Assembly: GCA_965200465.1 (NCBI GenBank)
Contig: OZ241358.1
Coordinates: forward strand, 3,410,001-3,474,000
Direction of reading: 5' to 3'
Origin: Azophilus sp965200465
Lineage (GTDB): Bacteria > Pseudomonadota > Gammaproteobacteria > Pseudomonadales > Azotimanducaceae
Length of the DNA: 64,000 nucleotides
Positions 8,617-18,803 of this stretch are shown here, piece by piece. Every line of letters starts with the position of its first letter. Within the stretch, counting starts at the first letter, position 1. Both the position numbers and the translations under genes were made by a program. The notes under the pieces were generated by a model, which was given only the letters and a program-made list of their open reading frames with translations, was not told the origin of the DNA and made no database searches.

Positions 8617-8968
8617 TGGTGGGCCCACCAGGATTCGAACCTGGGACCAATGGATTCGCGAACTCCCAGCGTTTCCACTGGGCGCGGACTATCTCTCCGC
8701 CCTCGGCTGCACGTTAGGGCGCGGGACGCTCTTGCCTGTCATCAAGGGCGCTTTGACCGCCGCGCCCACCGGCTTGCGCCGGCCGCGGCCCGGTCAGCCC
8801 TCAGGTAGTCTCTGCACCTTCCGGCGGTGTACCGCCGGCTTGGCTCAGGATTGCCGCCGGCTTCACCCGCTGCGGGTTCCCTGAATTCATCCCGTTCCAC
8901 CCGGCCCTTATCGAACCGGGGGCACCTGCTGATGAGTCCACTGCTCTAACCAACTGAGCTATAGGCCC
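8617..8968 (-). tRNA. tRNA-Ile(CAU) interrupted by a group I intron
   Basis: Exon 1 is 8968-8932 (GGGCCTA acceptor strand, D arm, anticodon stem GTGGA, loop CTCAT). Exon 2 is 8656-8617 (loop AA, stem TCCAT, T arm CCAGG-TTCGAAT-CCTGG, TGGGCCC, A, encoded CCA). Joined, they give a normal 77-nt cloverleaf with anticodon CAU and loop CTCATAA. The acceptor stem pairs throughout with one T-G wobble. It lies directly after rpoD. CAU could be read as methionine, but overall sequence and context suggest the isoleucine tRNA that is modified by TilS. The 275-nt interruption is annotated separately. Confidence 0.9.
8657..8931 (-). ncRNA. Group I self-splicing intron in tRNA-Ile(CAU), 275 nt
   Basis: Inserted in the anticodon loop right after the anticodon. 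Core signatures on the minus strand are AAGGTGCAGAGACTA (8820-8806), the P7 strand pair GACTA/TAGTC completed by ATAGTCC (8692-8686), and a GAGCCAAGC element before P3/P8 that closely resembles the Azoarcus tRNA-Ile intron. Exon CAU can pair with intron GTG (8925-8923), giving the U-G wobble that defines the 5' splice site in P1. A P9-like hairpin CCCAGTG-GAAA-CGCTGGG with a GNRA loop precedes the terminal G at 8657. There is no endonuclease reading frame. It appears to be an IC3-type intron; the exact secondary structure was not computed. Confidence 0.88.
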
Positions 8969-9058
8969 GTGGGCGCAACTATAACACGATGGCTCGGCGG
9001 CTAGGGCGCGGGCCGGAGCCCCGCGCACCCAAGAGGCCGCCCAAGATGGCGTTGGGGG

Positions 9059-10981
<1,923 letters not shown>

Positions 10982-11076
10982 GAAGCCTCAACGGTTGCGC
11001 GGGCGGCGCAGGAGCTCAAAAAGCCCAAGCAAACGCGCCATCATAGCCCTTTATTTGGCGTTGCACAAAGACTTTT

Positions 11077-12816
11077 TCAAGCTCGGCACTGCGCCCTAAG
11101 CTCCATGAATTCCGCCAGCTTCTCCTTTTCCTTGGCGGGGTCGTCGCGCATCTCCTGCAGCAGCCGGGCCCGTTTGCGCCGCTGCGCCAAGGCCAGCAGC
11201 CGCTCAACGCACTCGCTGAACTCCAGGGCCGCGCCGGCCGCGTCCAGCATGGTCGGGCGTTGATGGAGAGCCACCAGTTCGGCGTGCCCCCGTTGGCCGG
11301 ACCAGCGGCCCAGCAGGTGCGCGGAATCGATGCCGCCGTTCCCGGCTGCGTAGCGAAGCACCTCCCCGAACAACTCGTCCTCCTGCATTGCAGCCAACGC
11401 ATCAACGGTTTCGGGCGCCAGCTGGGCGGCTAGCTGAGGCGACTTCAACAGCAGCGCAAGGAGCTTCTCGCACAGACGCCGGCTCGGTGCGCCGCCAGGC
11501 TTTCCGGGCGGCCGGCCCTGCGGCTTGGCGACGGGAGCGGAGCGGCTGGGTTCGCCGTCAACGCCGGTAAGCGCCTTGAGTTCGCTTAGCATCATCCGCC
11601 GCAAAGTGCCGTCCGCGGGAATGCGCTCAATGTAGGGCATGGCCAGATCGACAAAGCGGGCGCGGTCGTCCCTGGCGGCAAGGTCCAGCCCTTGCCTTAG
11701 CCCATTGAACAGATGCTCCACGGCCGGCGTGGCCTTGGCGAGGCGGCGGCGGAACGCCTCGGCGCCTTCCCGCCGCACCAGCGTGTCCGGATCTTCCCCC
11801 TCCGGCAAGAGCGTGAACTTCAGCAGCCTGCCGGCGCTTAGGCAGCCTAGGGCGCTCCCCAAGGCTTTCCAGGCGGCGCGCAGCCCCGCTTGGTCGCCGT
11901 CGAAACAGCAAATCACTTCATCCGCGTAGCGGTAGAGCTTGCGGTAGTGGGCTTCGCCGGTAGCCGTGCCCAAGGTGGCCACGACGTTGCGAATGCCGGC
12001 TTCGGCCAAGGCGATGACGTCCAGGTAGCCTTCAACTAGGATCAGGGTTTGCAGGCTGCGGGTTGACCGGCGCGCTTCAAACAGCCCGTAAAGCTCCTGG
12101 CTTTTGCTGAAGATTGGCGTTTCCGGGGAGTTCAGGTATTTGGGTCCCCGGCCCTCGCCAAGCAGCCGGCCGCCGAAGGCGATCACCCGGCCCTTGGTGT
12201 CGCGCACCGGGAACATGATGCGGCGCCGAAACCGATCGTACTCGCGGCCTTGCTCGTTGCGGGAGATCAAACCGGCTTCAAGCAGCGTCTTGGCGCCGAT
12301 GGGGCGGTCGCCGCCGGTCATTTCCCGGCACAGGGCGTCCCAGGCGTCCGGGGCGAAGCCAAGGCCGAACTCCCGGGCGGCGGCGCCGGTCAGGCCGCGG
12401 CCCTTAAGGTAGTCGATGGGGGCGGGGGTTGCCTTGAGTTGCGCTCGGTAGTAGCTTTCGGCGGCCTGCATGGCATCGTGGAGCGGGCGCAGGTCCCGCT
12501 CCGGGGAGTTGGACCCTTGGCGAGGCACGTCCATGCCCACTGAGGCGGCCAAGGACTCCACTGCTTCGGTGAACGACGCTCCCTCGAGCTGCTGCACGAA
12601 CTTGATGACGTCGCCGCCGGCGCCGCAGCCGAAGCAGTAGAACATGTTTTTGGCGGGACTGACGGTGAAGGAGGGGGTCTTCTCGTCGTGGAAAGGGCAA
12701 AGCCCCTGAAAGTCCTTGCCGGCTTTCTTTAGGGGCACCCGGCCGTTCACGACCTCCACGATGTTGGTTCGGCTGAGCAGCTCGTCTATGAACGACTTGG
12801 GAATGACGCCGGGCAT
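11077..12816 (-). CDS. dnaG: DNA primase DnaG
   Basis: Makes RNA primers for replication. The 579-aa protein has the CHC2 zinc domain (Cys40, His43, Cys61 and Cys64, in CPFHDEKTPSF and FYCFGCGAGGD), the primase core and a Toprim domain (LILVEGYLDVIALAEAG; CCFDGDQAG near residues 305-315), and a C-terminal helicase-binding region. It lies 23 nt after the manC-type gene, so the two are probably co-transcribed. Confidence 0.97.
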   Translation of the reverse strand: MPGVIPKSFIDELLSRTNIVEVVNGRVPLKKAGKDFQGLCPFHDEKTPSFTVSPAKNMFYCFGCGAGGDVIKFVQQLEGASFTEAVESLAASVGMDVPRQGSNSPERDLRPLHDAMQAAESYYRAQLKATPAPIDYLKGRGLTGAAAREFGLGFAPDAWDALCREMTGGDRPIGAKTLLEAGLISRNEQGREYDRFRRRIMFPVRDTKGRVIAFGGRLLGEGRGPKYLNSPETPIFSKSQELYGLFEARRSTRSLQTLILVEGYLDVIALAEAGIRNVVATLGTATGEAHYRKLYRYADEVICCFDGDQAGLRAAWKALGSALGCLSAGRLLKFTLLPEGEDPDTLVRREGAEAFRRRLAKATPAVEHLFNGLRQGLDLAARDDRARFVDLAMPYIERIPADGTLRRMMLSELKALTGVDGEPSRSAPVAKPQGRPPGKPGGAPSRRLCEKLLALLLKSPQLAAQLAPETVDALAAMQEDELFGEVLRYAAGNGGIDSAHLLGRWSGQRGHAELVALHQRPTMLDAAGAALEFSECVERLLALAQRRKRARLLQEMRDDPAKEKEKLAEFMELRAQCRA

Positions 12817-12839
12817 TTGGCTTAGATTACCATCAAGAC

Positions 12840-14255
12840 TCAGTGCGGCCGGCCGTATTCGTCCTCAAAGCGCACGATGTCGTCCTCGCCGAGATAGGCG
12901 CCGATCTGCACTTCAATGACCTCCAGCGGCGACTCGCCGGCGTTGCGCAGCCGATGCACGGCGCCTTGCGGAATTTCAATGCTGCCGTTCTCCGTTAGGG
13001 TGAAGGTCTCGCCGTCCCGGGTGACCTCCGCCACGCCGCTCACGACCACCCAATGCTCGGCGCGGTGCTCATGCTTTTGCAGCGAGATGCTGGCGCCCGT
13101 TTTCAGCCTTAGCCGCTTGACGTTGAACCGCGCTCCATTGGCCAAGCTCTCCCAGCTGCCCCAAGGCCGGAAATCCTGCCGGTGCAGCAGATACTCCGGC
13201 CGCTCCAAGCGCTTGAGCTCCTCCGCCAAGGCGCCGACCTGCTGCGCCCGCTCCCGTCCCGCCACCAGAACCGCGTCGCTGGTTTCGACGATGACCAGAT
13301 CTTGAACCCCAACGGCCCCAACTAGGCGGCCCTGGGCGTGGATGAGGCTGTTGGCCACCTCCCGGGCCATCACGTCACCCCTTATGCAGTTGCCGTCCTG
13401 GTCCGCCGGGCCGGCGTCCTGCACGGAGCGCCAGGAGCCTAGGTCGCGCCAGCCGAACCGCACCGGCACCACCACTGCATCGGCGGCCTGCTCCATCACC
13501 ACCTTGTCGAATGAGCCGGCCGGGCTGGCCAGGAAGGCTTGGCTGGGGCGAAAGAAGTCTTGGTCCGAACGCCCCGCTTGCGCGGCCGCCGCCACCGCCT
13601 GCGCCATGGCCGGGTTTCGCGTTCGCACCTGCTCCAGGCAGATGCGCGCTTCCAGCAGGAACATGCCGCTGTTCCAGAGGTGGCGGCCGGAGGCGACGCA
13701 GGCCTCGGCGGTGTGCCGGTCCGGTTTCTCCACAAAGGACCGCAGCGGCTGCGGGCCTTGGCCGGCAGCGGCAAGCTCAATGTAGCCGTAGCCGGTTTCG
13801 GCGTAGGTTGGCGGTACGCCGAAGGTCACCAGCTTGCCGTCCCCGGCGGCGGCGTCCGCGGCCTCAACCGCCTCGGCGAAGGCGTCTTCGTCATCGATTA
13901 GATGGTCGGTGGGCAGCACCAACAGATGCGCCCCGCTGGACCGGGCCTCCGCCATGTGGGCCGCCAAGGCGATGGCGGGCGCCGTGTTGCGGCCTTCAGG
14001 CTCCAGGGCGATGCGCAGCCAAGGCAGGTTCAAGGCGCTGCATTGCTCCGCCACCGTGAAGCGGTGCGCCTCGTTGCAAACGATTATCGGCGGCTCCCGG
14101 GCCACTCGGCTTGCCCGCAGCAACGTGCGCTGCAGCAGCGAATGCTCGCCGAACAGCGGCTGAAACTGCTTAGGGAAAAGCGCTCGGGAGAGCGGCCATA
14201 GGCGGCTGCCCTCGCCGCCGGCCAGAATGACCGGAATCAATGCGCCGCTCGGCAT
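12840..14255 (-). CDS. manC: Mannose-1-phosphate guanylyltransferase / mannose-6-phosphate isomerase
   Basis: Bifunctional type II PMI-GMP enzyme giving GDP-mannose for surface polysaccharide. The 471-aa protein has an N-terminal nucleotidyltransferase (LAGGEGSRLWPLSRALFPKQ, residues 11-30) and a C-terminal cupin with the isomerase motif LQKHEHRAEHWVVVSG. Unusually it sits inside the conserved yqeY-dnaG-rpoD run, 12 nt after yqeY and 23 nt before dnaG. Homologues are called manC, algA, cpsB or xanB; the symbol here rests on family only. Confidence 0.93.
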   Translation of the reverse strand: MPSGALIPVILAGGEGSRLWPLSRALFPKQFQPLFGEHSLLQRTLLRASRVAREPPIIVCNEAHRFTVAEQCSALNLPWLRIALEPEGRNTAPAIALAAHMAEARSSGAHLLVLPTDHLIDDEDAFAEAVEAADAAAGDGKLVTFGVPPTYAETGYGYIELAAAGQGPQPLRSFVEKPDRHTAEACVASGRHLWNSGMFLLEARICLEQVRTRNPAMAQAVAAAAQAGRSDQDFFRPSQAFLASPAGSFDKVVMEQAADAVVVPVRFGWRDLGSWRSVQDAGPADQDGNCIRGDVMAREVANSLIHAQGRLVGAVGVQDLVIVETSDAVLVAGRERAQQVGALAEELKRLERPEYLLHRQDFRPWGSWESLANGARFNVKRLRLKTGASISLQKHEHRAEHWVVVSGVAEVTRDGETFTLTENGSIEIPQGAVHRLRNAGESPLEVIEVQIGAYLGEDDIVRFEDEYGRPH

Positions 14256-14267
14256 GCGCAGCTAAGG

Positions 14268-14723
14268 TCAGCCGAGCCGTGCTTTGACTAGGGCGCTGAC
14301 GGCGCCCATGTCGGCGCGGCCGGCAACCTCCTTCTTAAGCCTGCCCATGACCTTGCCCATGTCCTTGACGCCGACCGCGCCGGTGGCGGCAACGGCCGCA
14401 TCCACGCAGGCTTGCAGTTCGGCGTCGCTTAGGGGCTGCGGCATGAAGGCCTGAATGACCTCGATTTCGAATGCCTCCCGGTCGGCCAAGTCGTCCCGGC
14501 CGGCGGCTCGGAATTGGCTCAGGGAGTCGTTGCGCTGCTTGCGCATGCGCACCAGCACGGCGATGACGTCCTCGTCCTTAAGTTGCCGCCGCTCATCCAC
14601 TTCAACGCGCTTGATTGCGGCGTTGACAAGCCGCAAGGTGCGTACGCGCTCCTTGTCCCTAGCCTTCATGGCGCGTTGGGTGGCGGCTTGAATTTGGCCG
14701 CGCAAATCGGTCATGGCCGACAT
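14268..14723 (-). CDS. yqeY: GatB/YqeY-domain protein
   Basis: A 151-aa helical protein related to the tail domain of GatB, commonly found between rpsU and dnaG. The sequence has the family pattern RDKERVRTLRLVNAAIK near residues 21-37 and VMGRLKKEVAGRADMGAVS near the C-terminus. Its molecular role is not settled; tRNA binding is inferred from GatB. The first ATG (14723) and a second ATG three codons later are both possible starts. Confidence 0.9.
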   Translation of the reverse strand: MSAMTDLRGQIQAATQRAMKARDKERVRTLRLVNAAIKRVEVDERRQLKDEDVIAVLVRMRKQRNDSLSQFRAAGRDDLADREAFEIEVIQAFMPQPLSDAELQACVDAAVAATGAVGVKDMGKVMGRLKKEVAGRADMGAVSALVKARLG

Positions 14724-14744
14724 CGATGCGGGGGTTGGGCGGGG

Positions 14745-14960
14745 CTAGTGGATTCTCTCAAACCGGCGCGCCTCCCGCTGCAGCTTCTTGTGGTGGCGCT
14801 TTACCGCGGCGGCGGCCTTGCGCTTGCGCACCGAGGTGGGCTTTTCGTAGAACTCGCGGCGGCGCACCTCGGAGAGGATGCCCGCCTTCTCGCATGAGCG
14901 CTTGAAGCGCCGCAAGGCGACGTCGAAGGGTTCGTTCTCCCGTACCCGGACATGCGGCAT
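14745..14960 (-). CDS. rpsU: 30S ribosomal protein S21
   Basis: A 71-aa basic protein with the S21 pattern MPHVRVRENEPFDVALRRFK, then EFYEKPTSVRKRK and a Lys/Arg-rich tail. It is the first gene of the rpsU-yqeY-manC-dnaG-rpoD series and lies 21 nt before yqeY. The start at ATG 14960 is fixed by homology; the open frame continues upstream without meaning. tsaD is divergent, leaving about 105 nt for both promoters. Confidence 0.97.
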   Translation of the reverse strand: MPHVRVRENEPFDVALRRFKRSCEKAGILSEVRRREFYEKPTSVRKRKAAAAVKRHHKKLQREARRFERIH

Positions 14961-15065
14961 GTTTGGTCCAACCTGCTTAGTTAAGGGGGCGGCGATTGTA
15001 AAGTAAAAGGGCCTTGGCGCAAAATTCCAAGGTCGCCGCAAGGCTGGAATTGGCTCGCGCCCCTC

Positions 15066-16079
15066 ATGCTTGTGCTTGGAATCGAAACCTCCTGCGATGA
15101 AACCGGCGTAGCCCTCTACGATTCGGGGGAGGGCTTGCTCGCCAACCTGCTGCACAGCCAAGTGGAGCGGCATGCGCCTTTTGGCGGCGTGGTGCCGGAG
15201 CTGGCCTCCCGGGACCATGTGCGCAAGATCGCGCCCTTGGTGCGCAGCGCCTTGGAGCAGGGCGGCGCGGCCTTGGAAGACTTGGACGGCGTCGCCTACA
15301 CCGCCGGTCCCGGGCTGCAAGGGGCCTTGTTGGTTGGGGCGGCGTTCGGGCGCACCCTGGCGTGGAGCTTGGGCGTTCCCGCCGTTGCGGTGCATCACAT
15401 GGAGGCGCATCTATTGGCCCCGCTGCTGGAGGGCGAGGCGCCTCCCCTGCCCTTCGTGGCTTTGCTCGTCTCCGGCGGCCACACCCAACTGGTCAAGGTG
15501 AACGGCGTCGGGCGGTACGAAATGCTTGGCGAATCCTTGGATGACGCCGTTGGCGAGGCGTTCGACAAGGCGGCCAAGATGCTTGGGCTTGGCTATCCGG
15601 GCGGCCCCCATATTGCGGCCTGCGCCGTCGGCGGCGACCCCGGCCGCTTCCGCTTTCCTCGCCCCATGACGGATCGGCCGGGCTTGGACTTCAGTTTCAG
15701 CGGCCTCAAGACCTTCACCCTAAACACCATCCGCGCCCATGCCCCCCTTGGCGAACAGGACCGGGCGGACATCGCCCGGGCCTTTGAGGAAGCCGCTGTG
15801 GACACGCTGCTCATCAAGTGCCGCCGCGCGCTTGCAGCGCAGCACTTAGGCCATCTTGTCGTGGCCGGCGGCGTCAGCGCCAACGCACGGCTGCGGCAAC
15901 GGCTCGAGGCGCGGCTTGGCGGCCGGGTCCACTATGCGTCGCCGGCCTTGTGCGTGGACAATGGGGCCATGGTTGCCTACGCTGGTCATCAACGCTTGGC
16001 GGCCGGCCAGTCGGCGTCGCGGAGCATAGTCGTCAAGGCGCGTTGGCCGCTGACGGAACTCAGCCCGGCGGCTAATTAA
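15066..16079 (+). CDS. tsaD: tRNA N6-adenosine threonylcarbamoyltransferase TsaD
   Basis: Transfers threonylcarbamoyl to A37 of ANN-decoding tRNAs, together with TsaB and TsaE. The 337-aa ASKHA-fold protein has LGIETSCDETGVALYD at the N-terminus, the metal-binding HHMEAH (residues about 111-116), LVSGGHTQL, and a C-terminal VAGGVSANARLR and DNGAMVAYAG. The start is the ATG at 15066. Divergence from rpsU is the usual gammaproteobacterial arrangement. Confidence 0.97.
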   Translation: MLVLGIETSCDETGVALYDSGEGLLANLLHSQVERHAPFGGVVPELASRDHVRKIAPLVRSALEQGGAALEDLDGVAYTAGPGLQGALLVGAAFGRTLAWSLGVPAVAVHHMEAHLLAPLLEGEAPPLPFVALLVSGGHTQLVKVNGVGRYEMLGESLDDAVGEAFDKAAKMLGLGYPGGPHIAACAVGGDPGRFRFPRPMTDRPGLDFSFSGLKTFTLNTIRAHAPLGEQDRADIARAFEEAAVDTLLIKCRRALAAQHLGHLVVAGGVSANARLRQRLEARLGGRVHYASPALCVDNGAMVAYAGHQRLAAGQSASRSIVVKARWPLTELSPAAN

Positions 16080-16115
16080 AAGGCGTTTCTTCAAGGCGCA
16101 ACATTCGGGCCAAGG

Positions 16116-17168
16116 TCAGCGGCGCTGGAACCGGGCGATGAGCTTGATCCGCTCCGCCTGCAGGCGGCGGCCTAGCTCGGTGCCGGCAAGCCGCGGCAAA
16201 TCCCGGCGCACGGCGGCTATGGCCTGCTCGATTTGCGTTAGCGCCGCGTCCAGCTCCTGCATGGGCGCTGCGGACTTGGCCTGGACGACGGCGAAGACGC
16301 CGGTGCGTCGCCGCTGGTCCCGATAGCCGTTGAGCGCCCTCAAGATCTTGTGCAGTGCCGCCGCATCCAGCGCCCGCCAAGCGCTTAAGGCCCGCCCGTG
16401 GTCGGCGACGTCGAGCGCCAGCCTCAGATGGGCTTTCGGCGCCAGAAGCCGCTTGCTCAAGGACTTAACGGCGGCGGAGGAAAGGGACCAGCCAAGGGCG
16501 CCGTAGCGGGGCAAGGCACCGTCCAGCGAGGCGTCCAAAGTCTCCGTGGCGAGTTCGGGAAACCAGGGGGAGAGGCAGCCGCACTGCTTCAACACCTCTA
16601 TGAACCGTTGCGGCGCCGCGGCCGCCAAGGCTTTGCTGAACTCCCGCCAGACCCGCTCCGCGGCCAGCTCGCTGAGCGACTCCGCCATGCCGGCCATGAA
16701 CGCTTGGGTGTCGGGATGCACCTCAAACTCCGGCAAGGCGGCGGCAAAGCGGGCGACCCGAAACACCCGCAAAGGATCTTCGGCGAAGGCGTCGGCGACA
16801 TGGCGCAGGCAACGTCGGCGCAAGTCCTCCTGGCCGCCGAAGGGGTCAATCAGGCGCCCTCGCCGGTCCTTGGCCATCGCGTTGATGGTCAGGTCGCGGC
16901 GGGCCAGGTCCTGCTCCAAGCTGATGTTCGGTCCAGCATCGGTGGCGAATCCGCCGTGCCCAGGCGCGGTTTTGCGCTCCGTTCGGGCCAAGGCGTGCTC
17001 CTCATGGGTTTCGGGATGGAGGAAGACGGGGAAATCGCGGCCCACCCGCCGGTAGCCCAGCTTCTCCAAGGCTTTGGCGCTGCCGCCCACCACAACCCAG
17101 TCCCGCTCTTTGACGGTCTTGCCGAGCAGCTCGTCGCGCACCGCGCCGCCGACCAGATAGACCTCCAT
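16116..17168 (-). CDS. cca: CCA-adding tRNA nucleotidyltransferase
   Basis: Adds or repairs the tRNA 3' CCA. The 350-aa class II enzyme opens with VGGAVRDELLG, then has RDLTINAMAKD and DPLRVFRVARFAA. At 350 aa it lacks the C-terminal HD phosphohydrolase domain of the roughly 410-aa multifunctional form. Its start overlaps the apaH stop by one base (TGATG), showing translational coupling. Confidence 0.93.
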   Translation of the reverse strand: MEVYLVGGAVRDELLGKTVKERDWVVVGGSAKALEKLGYRRVGRDFPVFLHPETHEEHALARTERKTAPGHGGFATDAGPNISLEQDLARRDLTINAMAKDRRGRLIDPFGGQEDLRRRCLRHVADAFAEDPLRVFRVARFAAALPEFEVHPDTQAFMAGMAESLSELAAERVWREFSKALAAAAPQRFIEVLKQCGCLSPWFPELATETLDASLDGALPRYGALGWSLSSAAVKSLSKRLLAPKAHLRLALDVADHGRALSAWRALDAAALHKILRALNGYRDQRRRTGVFAVVQAKSAAPMQELDAALTQIEQAIAAVRRDLPRLAGTELGRRLQAERIKLIARFQRR

Positions 17169-17989
17169 CAGCCGTCACCGCGGTGCGCCGGCACGCTGAT
17201 CTTCGCGCCGGTCTCAAGGTGCAGGGCGGTTAGCCGCCGCCCCCAAACGCAGCCGGTGTCCAACGCGATCAGGTTGTCGATGCCGGTGTGCCCGTCCAAG
17301 GCCGCCCAATGGCCGAACAGCAGGCGTTCGCCGCCGAGCCCGCCAACGGCCTGCTCGAACCAAGGCCGCCAGCCGGGCGGCGCGTCGGCCAACTTGCCCT
17401 TGTGGCTGAAGTTCAGGCGGCCTTGGTCATCGACCAAGCGCATGCGGGTGAAGCAATTGGTGAGAATGCGCCAGCGGGCCATGCCGGCGAGATCGTCCGT
17501 CAGGCGGTCCGGTGCATTGCCGTAGAGATGGCGGAAGTAGTGTGCGCAGTCCGGCCCTTGCAGGATCTTGGTCAGTTCATCCGCGGCGGCGGCGGCCTTG
17601 GCCAGGCTCCAGCCGGGAGGAATGCCGGCGTGAACCATGGCGGCGCCCAGGGCGCGGTCCCAATGCAGGAATGGTTGCCGGCGCAGCCAGTGGGCGATGG
17701 CGTCGGCCTCCGGCGCGGCCAGCAGGTCGTCAAAGGTGTCGCCGGGCTTGGGTGCATGGCCGCCGAACCAAATGGCGAGGAAGTGCAGGTCGTGGTTGCC
17801 CAAAACCACGGTGGCGCGGTCTTCAAGGGCCATCACCCGCCGCATGACGGCTAGGGAGTCCGGCCCGCGGTTGATCAGGTCCCCCAGCAGCCAAAGCGCG
17901 TCCCGCCGCTCGTCAAAGCCCACCGCGTCCAGCAAGGCGGCGAACTCGGCGTCGCAGCCCTGGATGTCGCCGATTGCGTAGGTGGCCAC
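17168..17989 (-). CDS. apaH: Diadenosine tetraphosphatase ApaH
   Basis: Symmetrically hydrolyses Ap4A to two ADP and also decaps Np4-RNA. The 273-aa metallophosphatase shows the family motifs GDIQGC (7-12), LLGDLINRGPDSL and GNHDLH, and a C-terminal GCVWGRRLTALHLE. It follows rsmA by 7 nt and overlaps cca by one base. The rsmA-apaH link is conserved in gammaproteobacteria; the usual apaG between them is absent. Confidence 0.96.
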   Translation of the reverse strand: MATYAIGDIQGCDAEFAALLDAVGFDERRDALWLLGDLINRGPDSLAVMRRVMALEDRATVVLGNHDLHFLAIWFGGHAPKPGDTFDDLLAAPEADAIAHWLRRQPFLHWDRALGAAMVHAGIPPGWSLAKAAAAADELTKILQGPDCAHYFRHLYGNAPDRLTDDLAGMARWRILTNCFTRMRLVDDQGRLNFSHKGKLADAPPGWRPWFEQAVGGLGGERLLFGHWAALDGHTGIDNLIALDTGCVWGRRLTALHLETGAKISVPAHRGDG

Positions 17990-17996
17990 GGCCGCC

Positions 17997-18803
17997 TCAG
18001 TTGGCCGCTTCGGCGATTTTCAGGAAATCGGCCACGGCCAGTTGCTCTGGCCTGGCGTTGGCGTCAACGCCGATGGCGTCCCAGTCGATGTCGAGGCCCT
18101 TGAGGGCGTTGGCCAAGCGCTTGCGGCGGGCCGAGAACGCTTGACGCAGCACCGCGTCCAGCCGCGCCGGGGCTGGGCGCTGCTGCGGATGCGGCCTTAA
18201 GCGCACCATCGTGGAGAACACCTTGGGCGGCGGCGTGAAGCTCTCCGGCGGCACGTCGAACAGCGCCTCCACGGCGCAGCGGGACTGCACCGCAACCGCC
18301 AGCCGCCCCCAGGCCTTGCCGCCGGGGCTCGACGCCAAGCGGGCGGCGACTTCCCTTTGCAGCATGAAGTGCATGTCCTGCACGAAGGGAACGCCTTCTG
18401 CGGCGGCGGTCATGCCCATCAGTTTGAACAGCAAGGGCGAACTGATGTTGTAGGGCAGGTTGCCGACGATGCGCCAAGGACCGGCGCCCTGCAGCTTGCT
18501 TAGGTCATGGGTGAGCACGTCGGCGTTGATGAGCTCCAGTGCAGGAAATTCGGCGCCCAGCGCCGCCGCCAAGCCGCGGTCGATCTCGATGGCCGCATAG
18601 CGCTTTACGGCGCCGTGGAGCTTGCGGGTCAAGGCGCCGCGTCCAGGGCCTATTTCCAGAACCTGGTCATCCGGCCGCAGCGCCAGGCAATGCGTCAGTT
18701 GCGCCAGGACCCCGCAGTCCGTCAGGAAGTGCTGGCCGAACCGTTTGCGCGGCGGAGCCTCGGCGGCGGCCCCAAGCTCGGCCTTGGCGAACCGCGAACT
18801 CAC
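17997..18803 (-). CDS. rsmA: 16S rRNA dimethyladenosine transferase RsmA (KsgA)
   Basis: Dimethylates A1518 and A1519 in the small-subunit rRNA. The 268-aa Rossmann methyltransferase has RFGQHFLTD, the SAM motif LEIGPGRGALT and the catalytic NLPYNISSPLLF. Start ATG 18803 overlaps the pdxA stop in an ATGA junction. The pdxA-rsmA-apaH order matches other gammaproteobacteria. Confidence 0.97.
   Translation of the reverse strand: MSSRFAKAELGAAAEAPPRKRFGQHFLTDCGVLAQLTHCLALRPDDQVLEIGPGRGALTRKLHGAVKRYAAIEIDRGLAAALGAEFPALELINADVLTHDLSKLQGAGPWRIVGNLPYNISSPLLFKLMGMTAAAEGVPFVQDMHFMLQREVAARLASSPGGKAWGRLAVAVQSRCAVEALFDVPPESFTPPPKVFSTMVRLRPHPQQRPAPARLDAVLRQAFSARRKRLANALKGLDIDWDAIGVDANARPEQLAVADFLKIAEAAN

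Noticed and set aside
8617..8968. Two tRNA halves read as a degraded tRNA or pseudogene
   Set aside because: The halves join into a perfect cloverleaf and the insert carries group I intron core motifs, so a split but functional gene explains them better.
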